A model generated the notes under the pieces. It saw nothing but the letters and a program-made list of their open reading frames with translations, was not told the origin of the DNA and ran no database searches. From assembly GCA_017617805.1 (NCBI GenBank), contig JAFZVN010000063.1, forward strand, positions 1 to 54,489: 54,489 nt of DNA, read 5' to 3'. The stretch comes from Bacteroidaceae bacterium (lineage in GTDB: Bacteria; Bacteroidota; Bacteroidia; Bacteroidales; Bacteroidaceae). This document shows positions 28,474-35,910 of the stretch, in pieces. The stretch's first letter is position 1. Each line of letters starts with the position of its first letter. The position numbers were made by a program, and so were the translations under genes.

Positions 28474-28481
28474 TATCTTTG
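28474..28481 (+). promoter_or_regulatory. Promoter -7 element of the LysM glucosaminidase gene
   Basis: TATCTTTG, 29 nt before the ATG. The position of the -33 element is occupied by the repeat at 28435-28470, so the repeat may form part of the promoter. Confidence 0.65.
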
Positions 28482-28510
28482 CCGCTGAAACTTCTACCAA
28501 ACGCTTTCTA

Positions 28511-29419
28511 ATGAGATATTTGAGAACAATCCTGATGACCCTTGCCATCGCATCGTCATCCGTTTCTTTTGCACAGAAAAACTCTGCTTATCAGCAATAC
28601 ATCGATAAGTATAAGGATGCAGCCATCGAACAGATGCGCCGCTACCACATCCCTGCCAGCATCACGCTTGCTCAGGCACTGCTCGAGAGTGGTGCTGGGA
28701 GCAGTTATCTCGCCACCCATGCCAACAACCACTTTGGCATCAAGGTCAGCACGGGCTGGAATGGTCCCTATGTCAAGCGCGATGATGATCAGAAGAATGA
28801 GCGGTTCCGCAAATACAAAAATGTGGCAGACAGCTACGAAGACCACTCCCAGTTCCTGCTCAAAGACCGCTACAAGAAGCTCTTCGACCTCGACCCTCAA
28901 GACTACAAGGCATGGGCTCGTGGGCTGAAAGCCTGTGGATATGCCACATCGCCCACCTATGCCAATCGGCTCATCACCATCATCGAGACCTACGAACTCG
29001 ATGACTATGACGAAGACCGTGTAGGCTTGAGAAAGCGTAAGAAGAAGGAAGAACCAGTGATTGTGGCACCAACCCGCCACTCCGTCATGACTGTCAACGG
29101 CATCCAGTGCATCCAGATGCGTAATGGTGACACCTGGGATGCCCTTGCCAAGGAACTGAAGATTGCGAAGAAGAAGCTCCTCAAATTCAACGAGGTGGAC
29201 GAAGACTTCACCCCACCAGCAGGCATGAACATCTTCCTCGACAAGAAGGCTAAAAAAGCAGATGCCCAATACAAAGACACCTGGCACAAGGTGAAGGCTG
29301 GCGAGTCCATGTACACCATCTGCCAGTTCTACGGCATCCGTCTCGACGCCCTCTACAAAATGAACTTCAAGGACGATGATTACATTCCTGCCACAGGCGA
29401 TTTGCTCAAGGTGAGATAA
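28511..29419 (+). CDS. Glucosaminidase domain protein with LysM repeats, secreted
   Basis: Peptidoglycan hydrolase (endo-beta-N-acetylglucosaminidase, GH73-like). The 302-residue protein has a signal peptide ending near SVSFAQ, then the FlgJ-type glucosaminidase domain (about residues 28-165) with ITLAQALLESGAGSSYLA holding the catalytic Glu, and the NHFGIKVSTGWNGP and YEDHSQFL segments. LysM-like modules follow: one weak at about 195-240 (RNGDTWDALAKELKI) and one clear at about 258-302 (WHKVKAGESMYTICQFYGI). These bind peptidoglycan. It is monocistronic: promoter just upstream, about 325 nt non-coding downstream. Confidence 0.92.
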   Translation: MRYLRTILMTLAIASSSVSFAQKNSAYQQYIDKYKDAAIEQMRRYHIPASITLAQALLESGAGSSYLATHANNHFGIKVSTGWNGPYVKRDDDQKNERFRKYKNVADSYEDHSQFLLKDRYKKLFDLDPQDYKAWARGLKACGYATSPTYANRLITIIETYELDDYDEDRVGLRKRKKKEEPVIVAPTRHSVMTVNGIQCIQMRNGDTWDALAKELKIAKKKLLKFNEVDEDFTPPAGMNIFLDKKAKKADAQYKDTWHKVKAGESMYTICQFYGIRLDALYKMNFKDDDYIPATGDLLKVR

Positions 29420-29669
29420 GAATTATCAAAAGCGTCCAACAGTCTCAAATCATTGGCGACACAAGCATTTCTGAGGTTGTTAAAACCGGATCTAAGAATA
29501 TGCTTGGCGATTTGCGAGATAGGGGGCTTGCCTAATGATTGACGCATACCCCTTTATTGAAAATGTTAATGGAATGTGAATGATTTAAGATTTTCTCTTA
29601 ATCGGTGTTAACACTTGAAGGGCATTTGTTAAACTAATTCAAAGAAAGGGAAAAATGGTCGGAAAATGT
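29420..29669. other. Intergenic region without a recognisable gene
   Basis: About 250 bp between the glucosaminidase gene and the htrA promoter. Both strands lack a start-to-stop frame of useful size. An open frame (about 35 codons, ending at 29535) without a start codon hints at a possible gene remnant, but no family was recognised. The right half is AT-rich. Confidence 0.4.
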
Positions 29670-29700
29670 TTTGTCATCCCATCAAAATGTTGTTATTTTG
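29670..29700 (+). promoter_or_regulatory. Promoter of the HtrA-type protease gene
   Basis: TTTG at 29670-29673, a 19-nt spacer, TTATTTTG at 29693-29700 (one mismatch to TAnnTTTG). 43 nt before the ATG. Confidence 0.65.
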
Positions 29701-29743
29701 CACCCGAAATCGCAAAAATACAACTAAAAACTCAATAAAAGAA

Positions 29744-31294
29744 ATGATGAAACAGACAACTAAACGGTTTTACGGCGCACTCATTGGTGTTGCCTTCTTT
29801 TCAGGATTGACTGGTGCGTTTGCTTATTCTCTCTCGCAGAAGTCGGCAAGCACCGTTATACCTAAGTTCTCGTTCACAGAGCCTCAGAAGTCGGAAGAAC
29901 CCTCTCATATGGGCATGCAGCTTTCACAGGCCACAATGCCTGCTGTTCAGCCTGTCGATTTGACCGAAGCAGCAGAGAAGGCTTGCAATGCTGTGGTATA
30001 TATTAAAGTGGTGCAAAAGGGTAAGACGCAGACCATCGAGTATCGTGATCCTTTCGAGGATTTCTTTGGTGACTTCTTCGGACGTGGTGGTGGCGGTGGT
30101 ACACAACGCCGCCAGGTGGAAACTCCCAAGCGTGAAGCCGCTGGCTCTGGTGTGATTATCTCTGACGATGGCTATATCGTGACCAACAACCACGTGGTGG
30201 AGAATGCGGATGACATCACCATCACTTTGAATGACAACCGTGAGTTTTCAGCACGTGTCATCGGTCTCGATGCTGACACAGACTTGGCGCTCTTGAAGAT
30301 TGATGCCACAGGTCTTCCTGCCATTGTGATTGGTGACTCTGAACAACTGAAAGTGGGAGAGTGGGTACTGGCCGTCGGCAATCCCTTCAACCTGACCTCT
30401 ACGGTGACGGCTGGTATCGTGTCGGCAAAAGCTCGTAACATCGGTGCCCACAAGAATGGTATCGAGTCCTTCATCCAGACGGATGCAGCCATCAATGCAG
30501 GAAACTCAGGTGGTGCCTTGGTGAACACACGTGGTGAGTTGGTGGGTATCAATGCCATGCTGTATTCGCAGACAGGTTCTTTCACAGGTTATGGCTTTGC
30601 CATCCCAACCACCATCATGAAGAAGGTGGTAGGTGACTTGCAAGCCTACGGAACTGTACAGCGTGCCATGATTGGCATCAGCGGTATGACCCTCCATGAC
30701 TATATCGATACTAAGAAGCACGAAGACGAGAAGTTCTCTGCCGACTTTGGTACTAACGATGGCGTGTATGTGGCAGAAGTGTCGGAAGATGGTGCAGCTG
30801 AAGAGGCTGGCATCAAGGCAGGTGACGTGATTGTGTCTGTGGATGGCAAGAACGTGACGAAGATGTCAGAGTTGCAAGAAGCTACCACGAAGTATCATCC
30901 TGGCGACAAGGCACAGATTGGCTACATCCGCGACAAGAAAGAAAAGACAACAACCATCACCTTCCGCAATGCTAAAGGTAGCACCAATGTCATCAAGACC
31001 CAGAAGGTGGATGCGCTTGGAGCAGAATTCAAGGAGTTGACCGACAGCCAGAAGAAGACGCTGCATCTTACTTATGGTGTACAGGTGTCCAAGCTGAAAG
31101 ATGGTTATCTGAAAGACGCAGGTGTGCCACAAGATTTCATCATTTTGAAGGCCAACAACCAGAACATCAAATCTGCGGCTGACATGGAATCCGCCTTCCG
31201 TGCAGCTCAGGCAAGCGACGAGCAGACCCTCTGGATTTGGGGTAAGACTCCAGCTGGCAGACCGATGTCATTCGCTATCTATTTGGGCGAATAA
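29744..31294 (+). CDS. degP: Do/HtrA-family periplasmic serine protease
   Basis: Periplasmic protease and chaperone that handles misfolded envelope proteins. The 516-residue protein starts MMKQTTKRFYGALIGVAFF (ATG at 29744 or 29747), with a signal or anchor helix at about residues 10-30. The chymotrypsin-like domain has the triad His in VTNNHVVENADD (about residue 149), Asp in DADTDLALLKID (about 179) and Ser in NAGNSGGALVN (about 255). Two PDZ domains follow (about 310-405 with GVYVAEVSEDGAAEEAGIKA, and 425-510). A Gly-rich loop (GRGGGGGT) precedes the protease core. Strong terminator after the gene. Confidence 0.95.
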   Translation: MMKQTTKRFYGALIGVAFFSGLTGAFAYSLSQKSASTVIPKFSFTEPQKSEEPSHMGMQLSQATMPAVQPVDLTEAAEKACNAVVYIKVVQKGKTQTIEYRDPFEDFFGDFFGRGGGGGTQRRQVETPKREAAGSGVIISDDGYIVTNNHVVENADDITITLNDNREFSARVIGLDADTDLALLKIDATGLPAIVIGDSEQLKVGEWVLAVGNPFNLTSTVTAGIVSAKARNIGAHKNGIESFIQTDAAINAGNSGGALVNTRGELVGINAMLYSQTGSFTGYGFAIPTTIMKKVVGDLQAYGTVQRAMIGISGMTLHDYIDTKKHEDEKFSADFGTNDGVYVAEVSEDGAAEEAGIKAGDVIVSVDGKNVTKMSELQEATTKYHPGDKAQIGYIRDKKEKTTTITFRNAKGSTNVIKTQKVDALGAEFKELTDSQKKTLHLTYGVQVSKLKDGYLKDAGVPQDFIILKANNQNIKSAADMESAFRAAQASDEQTLWIWGKTPAGRPMSFAIYLGE

Positions 31295-31313
31295 ATTGCT
31301 CTGAATGTTAAAA

Positions 31314-31353
31314 AACAAGGGATTTGAGGAAAAAAATCTTCAAATCCCTTGTT
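31314..31353 (+). terminator. Terminator of the HtrA gene
   Basis: Perfect 14-bp inverted repeat AACAAGGGATTTGA/TCAAATCCCTTGTT with a 12-nt A-rich loop, 19 nt after the stop codon. Its right arm overlaps the -33 region of the next promoter. Confidence 0.85.
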
Positions 31354-31379
31354 TGTATCCACTGAAATCACTACCTTTG
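31348..31379 (+). promoter_or_regulatory. Promoter of the structured RNA
   Basis: CTTG at 31348-31351, a 20-nt spacer, TACCTTTG at 31372-31379. The nearest protein start in this direction is over 500 nt away, so it fits an RNA gene. Confidence 0.7.
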
Positions 31380-31385
31380 CCTTAG

Positions 31386-31667
31386 AAACAACAAAAGTCG
31401 TCCAAATCGGTAAGCGAATCGACGCGAAAAAGGAGGCTGGCGTTTACATATAGCCGGGGTACAGGATCGATCGGGATACTCATCAAATTATATTCAGAAA
31501 CCGAGATGATTTTACCGTTTCAATGGCGGGCCACAACCCAGAAGTCGCCATGTCTTCGAGCATGGGTATTCGGCCTCTGGAAACCTCTGAGTCGGTGGAT
31601 TACAAAGAGCGGTAAATACTCAAATCTTATCACATCGGAGTTTCATCACATCTCCTCCCGGCTTTTT
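31386..31667 (+). ncRNA. Putative structured non-coding RNA, about 280 nt (6S or Bacteroidales-1 type possible)
   Basis: The stretch has its own promoter, no protein frame, and a higher G/C and palindrome content than nearby spacers. Visible pairings: GCCGGGG (31453-31459) with TCCCGGC (31656-31662) as a long-range closing helix directly followed by T5; ATGGCG...CGCCAT and CCATG...CATGG as competing internal hairpins around 31525-31592; TCATC...GATGA around 31481-31513; GGAG...CTCC near the 3' end. It does not match tmRNA, RNase P RNA or SRP RNA landmarks. A 6S-like RNA or the Bacteroidales-1 motif are the best guesses; neither could be checked. Confidence 0.55.
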
Positions 31668-31670
31668 ACT

Positions 31671-31703
31671 AAGGGGTGGACTTAAAAAATAAGTCCGCCC
31701 CTT
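31671..31703 (+). terminator. Strong hairpin between the structured RNA and tRNA-Ser
   Basis: A 14-bp stem AAGGGGTGGACTTA/TAAGTCCGCCCCTT (one G-U) with an A5 loop. It lacks a following T run on the plus strand, so it may be a processing stem for the tRNA or a terminator assisted by the preceding T5. Confidence 0.55.
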
Positions 31704-31708
31704 ACAAA

Positions 31709-31795
31709 GGAAAGTTGCCGGAGTGGTCGATCGGGCCGCACTCGAAATGCGGTGAACGGGTAACTGTTCCGGGGGTTCGAATCCCTCACTTTCCG
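31709..31795 (+). tRNA. tRNA-Ser (anticodon CGA)
   Basis: Acceptor stem GGAAAGU/ACUUUCC, anticodon stem CCGCA/UGCGG with loop CUCGAAA (anticodon CGA), a long variable arm (AACGGG...CUGUUCC region) as expected for tRNA-Ser, and T-arm GGGGGUUCGAAUCCCUC. G discriminator, no encoded CCA. Confidence 0.95.
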
Positions 31796-31840
31796 CAAGA
31801 AAAGTGAAGGAAAGCTGCAAAGCAATCCCTCACTTTCCGC
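31780..31840 (+). repeat. Duplicated 3' end of tRNA-Ser (17-bp direct repeat)
   Basis: AATCCCTCACTTTCCGC occurs at 31780-31796 (inside the tRNA T-arm and acceptor) and again at 31824-31840. The 27 bp between contain AAAGTGA, able to pair with the TCACTTT of the second copy. Duplicated tRNA ends are typical traces of integrase attachment sites, but no integrase is in the window. Confidence 0.7.
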
Positions 31841-31856
31841 TAAAAGATATGGGTAG

Positions 31857-31890
31857 CCCGTGTAACATTTACGTTGCACGGGTTCTTTTT
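31857..31890 (+). terminator. Rho-independent terminator after tRNA-Ser
   Basis: 10-bp stem CCCGTGTAAC/GTTGCACGGG (one wobble), 6-nt loop, followed by TTCTTTTT. Confidence 0.85.
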
Positions 31891-31932
31891 ACTTACTGCA
31901 TGATTTTTTATCTCATTAATACTTTTACGAAT

Positions 31933-32838
31933 ATGAAGAAGATCTCAATTTTTGTGATGGTTATGTTCGCCTCCTTGATAATGTGGAACTGCAAAGGCGG
32001 CACGAGTGATGGTTCAGATCAGGCTGAGGGTGATTCGGCTGTGGCAGAAAATCCGTTGCACATTGGCATGCCTGTGATGGAGAAGTTTGTGAGGGTGACG
32101 TCGGAGGAAAACACGAAGATGTACAAATCGCCCAGCGTGGATAGTCCTTGGCGTGTGACTTGGGTGGAAGATATCGAGTCGGATATGGCTGACATTGTGG
32201 AGAAGTGGTCGGATGAGAAGCTGCCCTCTGGCTATTTTTGTGATGATAGTCCTGCCTACTCTGGTGATGTGCTGGCTGTGCTTGGCGAGGAAGGTGACTT
32301 CTATAAGGTTGGCATCAGGAACGATCGTACTGATATGGAGTTTGGCTATGTGAAGAAGGCGGATGTGGAGGATGTGAAACCAGAGAAAGTGACGGACGAT
32401 GTGCTGAACGAAATGATAGATATGTTTGATTGGGTGAAGGTCAGAATCATTGAGAAGGGCAAATATAAGGGACTTGCGTTGCGTTCTACATTTGATGAGC
32501 TGATGGGCGAACATTTTGACGTGGGTGTGATGTTGGATGGTGTGTTGGCTTTTCCAGAAAATAATTCGTTCTTCATTGAATATGACCCAAACGTGCAGGA
32601 ACTGACATTCGTGAAACCTGAACCAGGAGAGTTCCCATACTATTTCAAGTATCCAAAGTCGATGTCTATTTGGAATGATGAGTTTAACTACTCTAATGGA
32701 TTCAATCCAGATATGTTGTCCGATGAGCAGATTGAGAAGATTATGGGTGATTTGGAGAAGTCGGAGTTTGTGAAGTATGATTTCGTGATTCCAAATACAG
32801 AAGGAGGACTGATGACTTTCTGGTTGAGAAGTAAATAA
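31933..32838 (+). CDS. Hypothetical lipoprotein
   Basis: A 301-residue protein of unknown function. The start MKKISIFVMVMFASLIMWNC gives a lipoprotein signal with Cys 20; a longer frame upstream would run through the tRNA duplication and terminator and is rejected. After a Gly/Ser/Asp-rich linker the protein shows an SH3-like looking region around residues 50-140 (KMYKSPSVDSPW, GDFYKVGIRND, FGYVKKADV). The C-terminal half is acidic and aromatic-rich without known motifs. Its stop abuts the ATG of the next gene, so the pair is co-transcribed. Confidence 0.75.
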   Translation: MKKISIFVMVMFASLIMWNCKGGTSDGSDQAEGDSAVAENPLHIGMPVMEKFVRVTSEENTKMYKSPSVDSPWRVTWVEDIESDMADIVEKWSDEKLPSGYFCDDSPAYSGDVLAVLGEEGDFYKVGIRNDRTDMEFGYVKKADVEDVKPEKVTDDVLNEMIDMFDWVKVRIIEKGKYKGLALRSTFDELMGEHFDVGVMLDGVLAFPENNSFFIEYDPNVQELTFVKPEPGEFPYYFKYPKSMSIWNDEFNYSNGFNPDMLSDEQIEKIMGDLEKSEFVKYDFVIPNTEGGLMTFWLRSK

Positions 32839-34431
32839 ATGACTGAAGAATATCAAATTAGGGTGCTGCCAGAGGTGGCGGCGAGCGAACAGGCCATCAA
32901 GCAGTTCTTGTTGGAAGAGAAAGGCGTGGAGGTGACGGCTGTAAGGGTGCTGAAAAGGAGCATCGATGCCCGCCAGCGGACAATATATGTGAATCTGAAG
33001 GTGAGGGCGTATGTGAACGAACTACCTGAGGATGACGGATTTGTGAGAACGGACTATCCCAATGTGGAGGGACGTCCTCAAGCTGTCGTGGTAGGTGCTG
33101 GTCCTGGTGGTTTGTTTGCTGCGTTGCGGCTGATTGAGTTGGGGGTGCGGCCTATTGTTGTGGAACGAGGTAAGAGTGTCCATGAACGCAGGAAGGACAT
33201 TGCACAGATTTCTCGCACACAGCAGGTGGATCCTGAATCAAACTACTCGTTTGGCGAGGGTGGGGCAGGCGCCTTTTCGGATGGAAAGCTCTACACGCGC
33301 AGCAAGAAGCGTGGCAATGTGGAGAAGATTCTGAATGTGTTCTGTCAACATGGAGCCAGCACAAATATCTTAGCGGATGCCCATCCTCATTTGGGCACAG
33401 ACAAGTTGCCGGGCATCATCGAAGCAATGCGTAACACCATCATCCAATGTGGTGGTGAGGTGCATTTCGAGACGAAGATGGAGGCTATTCTTGTGGAGAA
33501 AGATCGTGTGGAAGGCATCCGTTGTGGAGAGCAAATCTTCAAAGGACCTGTGATTTTGGCAACAGGACACAGTGCCCGTGATGTATATCGCTATTTGTAT
33601 TCGCAAGGTATTGAGATTGAGGCGAAAGACATTGCAGTGGGCGTGCGATTGGAACATCCGTCGCAGCTGATTGATCAGATACAATATCATCGCAAGGAGG
33701 GTAGAGGCGAGTATCTGCCTGCAGCCGAATATTCGTTCGTCACGCAGGTGGATGGGCGAGGTGTCTATTCGTTCTGCATGTGTCCTGGTGGCACCGTTGT
33801 GCCTGCTGCCAGTGGACCGAATCAGTTGGTGGTGAATGGTATGAGCAATTCGCTGCGCAATAGTCCGTGGAGCAATTCGGGCATGGTGGTGGAACTGCAT
33901 GTGGAGGATTTGCAACAAGACCGTTCGTTGATGGAACTGCCTCCAGTCCCAGAAAGCTCAGCTACTTCCTCCATTTCCCCTCTTGCTATGATGGAATTTC
34001 AGGAGCGGTTGGAATATGCAGCATGGATGCAGGGCAACCGGAAGCAAACAGCTCCGGCTCAGCGGATGGCACACTTTGTGAATGGCAAAGGTAGTTTTGA
34101 TTTGCCTAAATCTTCTTATACACCAGGTCTCATCAGCACGCCTATGCATTTCTGGATGCCCGCTTTTGTGACAAAACGCTTGCAACAGGGTTTTAAGAAT
34201 TTTGGCAAGATGTGTCATGGGTTCTTGACAAATGAGGCTGTGATGATTGGTGTGGAAACACGAACCTCAGCTCCTGTACGCATTTTGCGTGATAGGGAAA
34301 CTTTGCAACATGTTCGTCTGCATGGACTCTTTCCTTGTGGTGAAGGTGCTGGCTACGCTGGTGGTATTGTGAGTGCAGGCGTGGATGGAGAAAGATGTGC
34401 TGAGATGCTGGCGGAATATATGAAAAATTAA
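32839..34431 (+). CDS. NAD(P)/FAD-dependent oxidoreductase (YtfP/Rossmann FAD dehydrogenase-like)
   Basis: A 530-residue flavoprotein of a family conserved in bacteria but without a defined substrate. An N-terminal domain of about 80 residues (EYQIRVLPEVAASEQAIKQF) precedes the FAD-binding Rossmann motif AVVVGAGPGGLFAALRLIELG (about residues 83-103) and VERGKSVHERRKDIA. Further blocks are SNYSFGEGGAGAFSDGKLYTR, the second GxG-like VILATGHSARDVY, and the C-terminal FAD contact GEGAGYAGGIVSAGVDG. The start directly follows the stop of the lipoprotein gene with no gap. Probably cytoplasmic; the role is not predictable. Confidence 0.9.
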   Translation: MTEEYQIRVLPEVAASEQAIKQFLLEEKGVEVTAVRVLKRSIDARQRTIYVNLKVRAYVNELPEDDGFVRTDYPNVEGRPQAVVVGAGPGGLFAALRLIELGVRPIVVERGKSVHERRKDIAQISRTQQVDPESNYSFGEGGAGAFSDGKLYTRSKKRGNVEKILNVFCQHGASTNILADAHPHLGTDKLPGIIEAMRNTIIQCGGEVHFETKMEAILVEKDRVEGIRCGEQIFKGPVILATGHSARDVYRYLYSQGIEIEAKDIAVGVRLEHPSQLIDQIQYHRKEGRGEYLPAAEYSFVTQVDGRGVYSFCMCPGGTVVPAASGPNQLVVNGMSNSLRNSPWSNSGMVVELHVEDLQQDRSLMELPPVPESSATSSISPLAMMEFQERLEYAAWMQGNRKQTAPAQRMAHFVNGKGSFDLPKSSYTPGLISTPMHFWMPAFVTKRLQQGFKNFGKMCHGFLTNEAVMIGVETRTSAPVRILRDRETLQHVRLHGLFPCGEGAGYAGGIVSAGVDGERCAEMLAEYMKN

Positions 34432-34440
34432 AGGATTGAA

Positions 34441-35757
34441 ATGAACCTTCGAGACCGTCAAATATTGACGATTGCCCTGCCGAGCATCGTATCTAATATT
34501 ACGGTGCCGCTGTTGGGTTTGGTGGATGTGGCCATCACTGGACATTTAGGTTCTGCAGCATATATAGGCGCCATTGCTGTGGGTGGCATGCTGTTTAACA
34601 TCATTTATTGGATGTTTGCTTTTCTGCGGATGGGTACGAGTGGTATGACAGCACAAGCGTTTGGAGCAAGGAACTTGACAGAGGTGGTGAGTGTGTTGCT
34701 GAGGGCATTGTTGGTTTCGTTGGGCATCTCGGCTGTAATGTTGTGTCTGCAAGTGCCTGTGAGGGAGTTGTCGCTTTCAATCATCATGCCATCGGAGGAA
34801 GTGGCAAATTTCACACGTACCTATTTTAATATATGTATATGGGGTGCTCCAGCAGCGTTGAGCCTTTTTGCTTTGATGGGTTGGTTTGTAGGCATGCAGA
34901 ACTCGAGGATTCCGATGCTGGTGGCGATTACCCAAAATGTGGTTAATATATTGGCAAGCCTTTTGTTGGTTTACGTTGGTGGCATGAAGATAGAAGGTGT
35001 GGCATTGGGGACGGTCATAGCACAATATGTTGGACTTTTAGTAGCACTTTTCTTGTTGACACGTAACTATTTGAGATTGAAGAAATATATCAGCAAGAAA
35101 CTCGTTATCACTAAAAACTCTCTGCGGCATTTTTTCTTAATTAACAAGGACATCTTTTTACGCACTTGCTGTTTGATTTTGGTACACTTCTTTTTTATCT
35201 CAGCAGGAGCCAAGCAAGGCGATACGGAATTGGCTGTAAACACGATGTTGATGCAGCTCTTCACACTTTACAGCTATATCATGGATGGCTTTGCCTTTGC
35301 GGGTGAAGCGATGGTAGGTAAGGCCATAGGAGGAAGAATGCGTAGCATTTATGACGATACGATTCGTAGGCTTTTCAGATGGGGATGGGGTGTGGCAGCT
35401 GTATTCACATTGGCTTATCTTCTTTTGGGACATCCATTTCTCTCGATGCTGACAGATGATGTTGCAGTAGTGGCAGCAACTGAGGTGTATCAGCCATGGA
35501 CGCTTCTCTTCCCTTTGTGTGGCATGGGAGCCTTCATCTGGGATGGGGTCTATATCGGTGCGACAGCCACCAAAGGGATGCTTATCTCAATGGCATCTGG
35601 CATGGTGGTCTTCTTCGCTTTATATGTGTTATTAGTGCCTTTGTTGGGGAATCATGGTTTGTGGATTGCCTTCGTTTCATATCTCTCCACCAGAAGCATT
35701 TGCCAGACCCTAATGAGGAAACGTGTATGGAAATCAATTGCACCTTCTGGCATGTAA
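34441..35757 (+). CDS. MATE family efflux transporter
   Basis: A multidrug or metabolite exporter using a Na+ or H+ gradient. The 438-residue protein has about twelve transmembrane helices in two repeats. Early helices include IALPSIVSNITVPLLGLVDVA and GSAAYIGAIAVGGMLFNIIYW, with the family-typical RMGTSGMTAQAFGARN loop; the second half opens with MLMQLFTLYSYIMDGFAFAGEA. It resembles the DinF-like MATE subgroup. It is 9 nt downstream of the flavoprotein gene, so the lipoprotein, oxidoreductase and exporter form one operon. Confidence 0.93.
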   Translation: MNLRDRQILTIALPSIVSNITVPLLGLVDVAITGHLGSAAYIGAIAVGGMLFNIIYWMFAFLRMGTSGMTAQAFGARNLTEVVSVLLRALLVSLGISAVMLCLQVPVRELSLSIIMPSEEVANFTRTYFNICIWGAPAALSLFALMGWFVGMQNSRIPMLVAITQNVVNILASLLLVYVGGMKIEGVALGTVIAQYVGLLVALFLLTRNYLRLKKYISKKLVITKNSLRHFFLINKDIFLRTCCLILVHFFFISAGAKQGDTELAVNTMLMQLFTLYSYIMDGFAFAGEAMVGKAIGGRMRSIYDDTIRRLFRWGWGVAAVFTLAYLLLGHPFLSMLTDDVAVVAATEVYQPWTLLFPLCGMGAFIWDGVYIGATATKGMLISMASGMVVFFALYVLLVPLLGNHGLWIAFVSYLSTRSICQTLMRKRVWKSIAPSGM

Positions 35758-35855
35758 AGATGTCAATAAAATCACAAAAACACCACTTTTGTTGACGGAA
35801 ATGCCCGTAACGGCATAAAAAAGACACTTTTTTAGCGCTATTTTTCAGTTTTTTA

Positions 35856-35885
35856 TTTGTGGCAATACTATTTTTCGTATCTTTG
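35856..35885 (+). promoter_or_regulatory. Promoter of the double histidine kinase gene
   Basis: TTTG at 35856-35859, an 18-nt spacer, TATCTTTG at 35878-35885, 25 nt before the ATG at 35911. Confidence 0.8.
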
Positions 35886-35910
35886 CAAAGCAATCTTTAA
35901 GACAACTAAC

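Noticed and set aside
31386..31667. tmRNA, RNase P RNA or SRP RNA
   Set aside because: None of the expected landmarks (tRNA-like ends with UUCGAAUCCC/CCA, GAGGAAAGUCCGG, or the SRP tetraloop helix) was found in this stretch.
31804..31932. GTG-initiated extension of the lipoprotein at 31933
   Set aside because: It runs through the duplicated tRNA end and a strong terminator hairpin, whereas the ATG at 31933 gives a proper lipoprotein signal peptide.
35790..35830. Hairpin ATGCCCGTAACGGCAT followed by A-rich DNA as a terminator of the MATE gene
   Set aside because: The stem is short (5 bp) and on the plus strand is followed by A residues, so it is not a convincing terminator in that direction.
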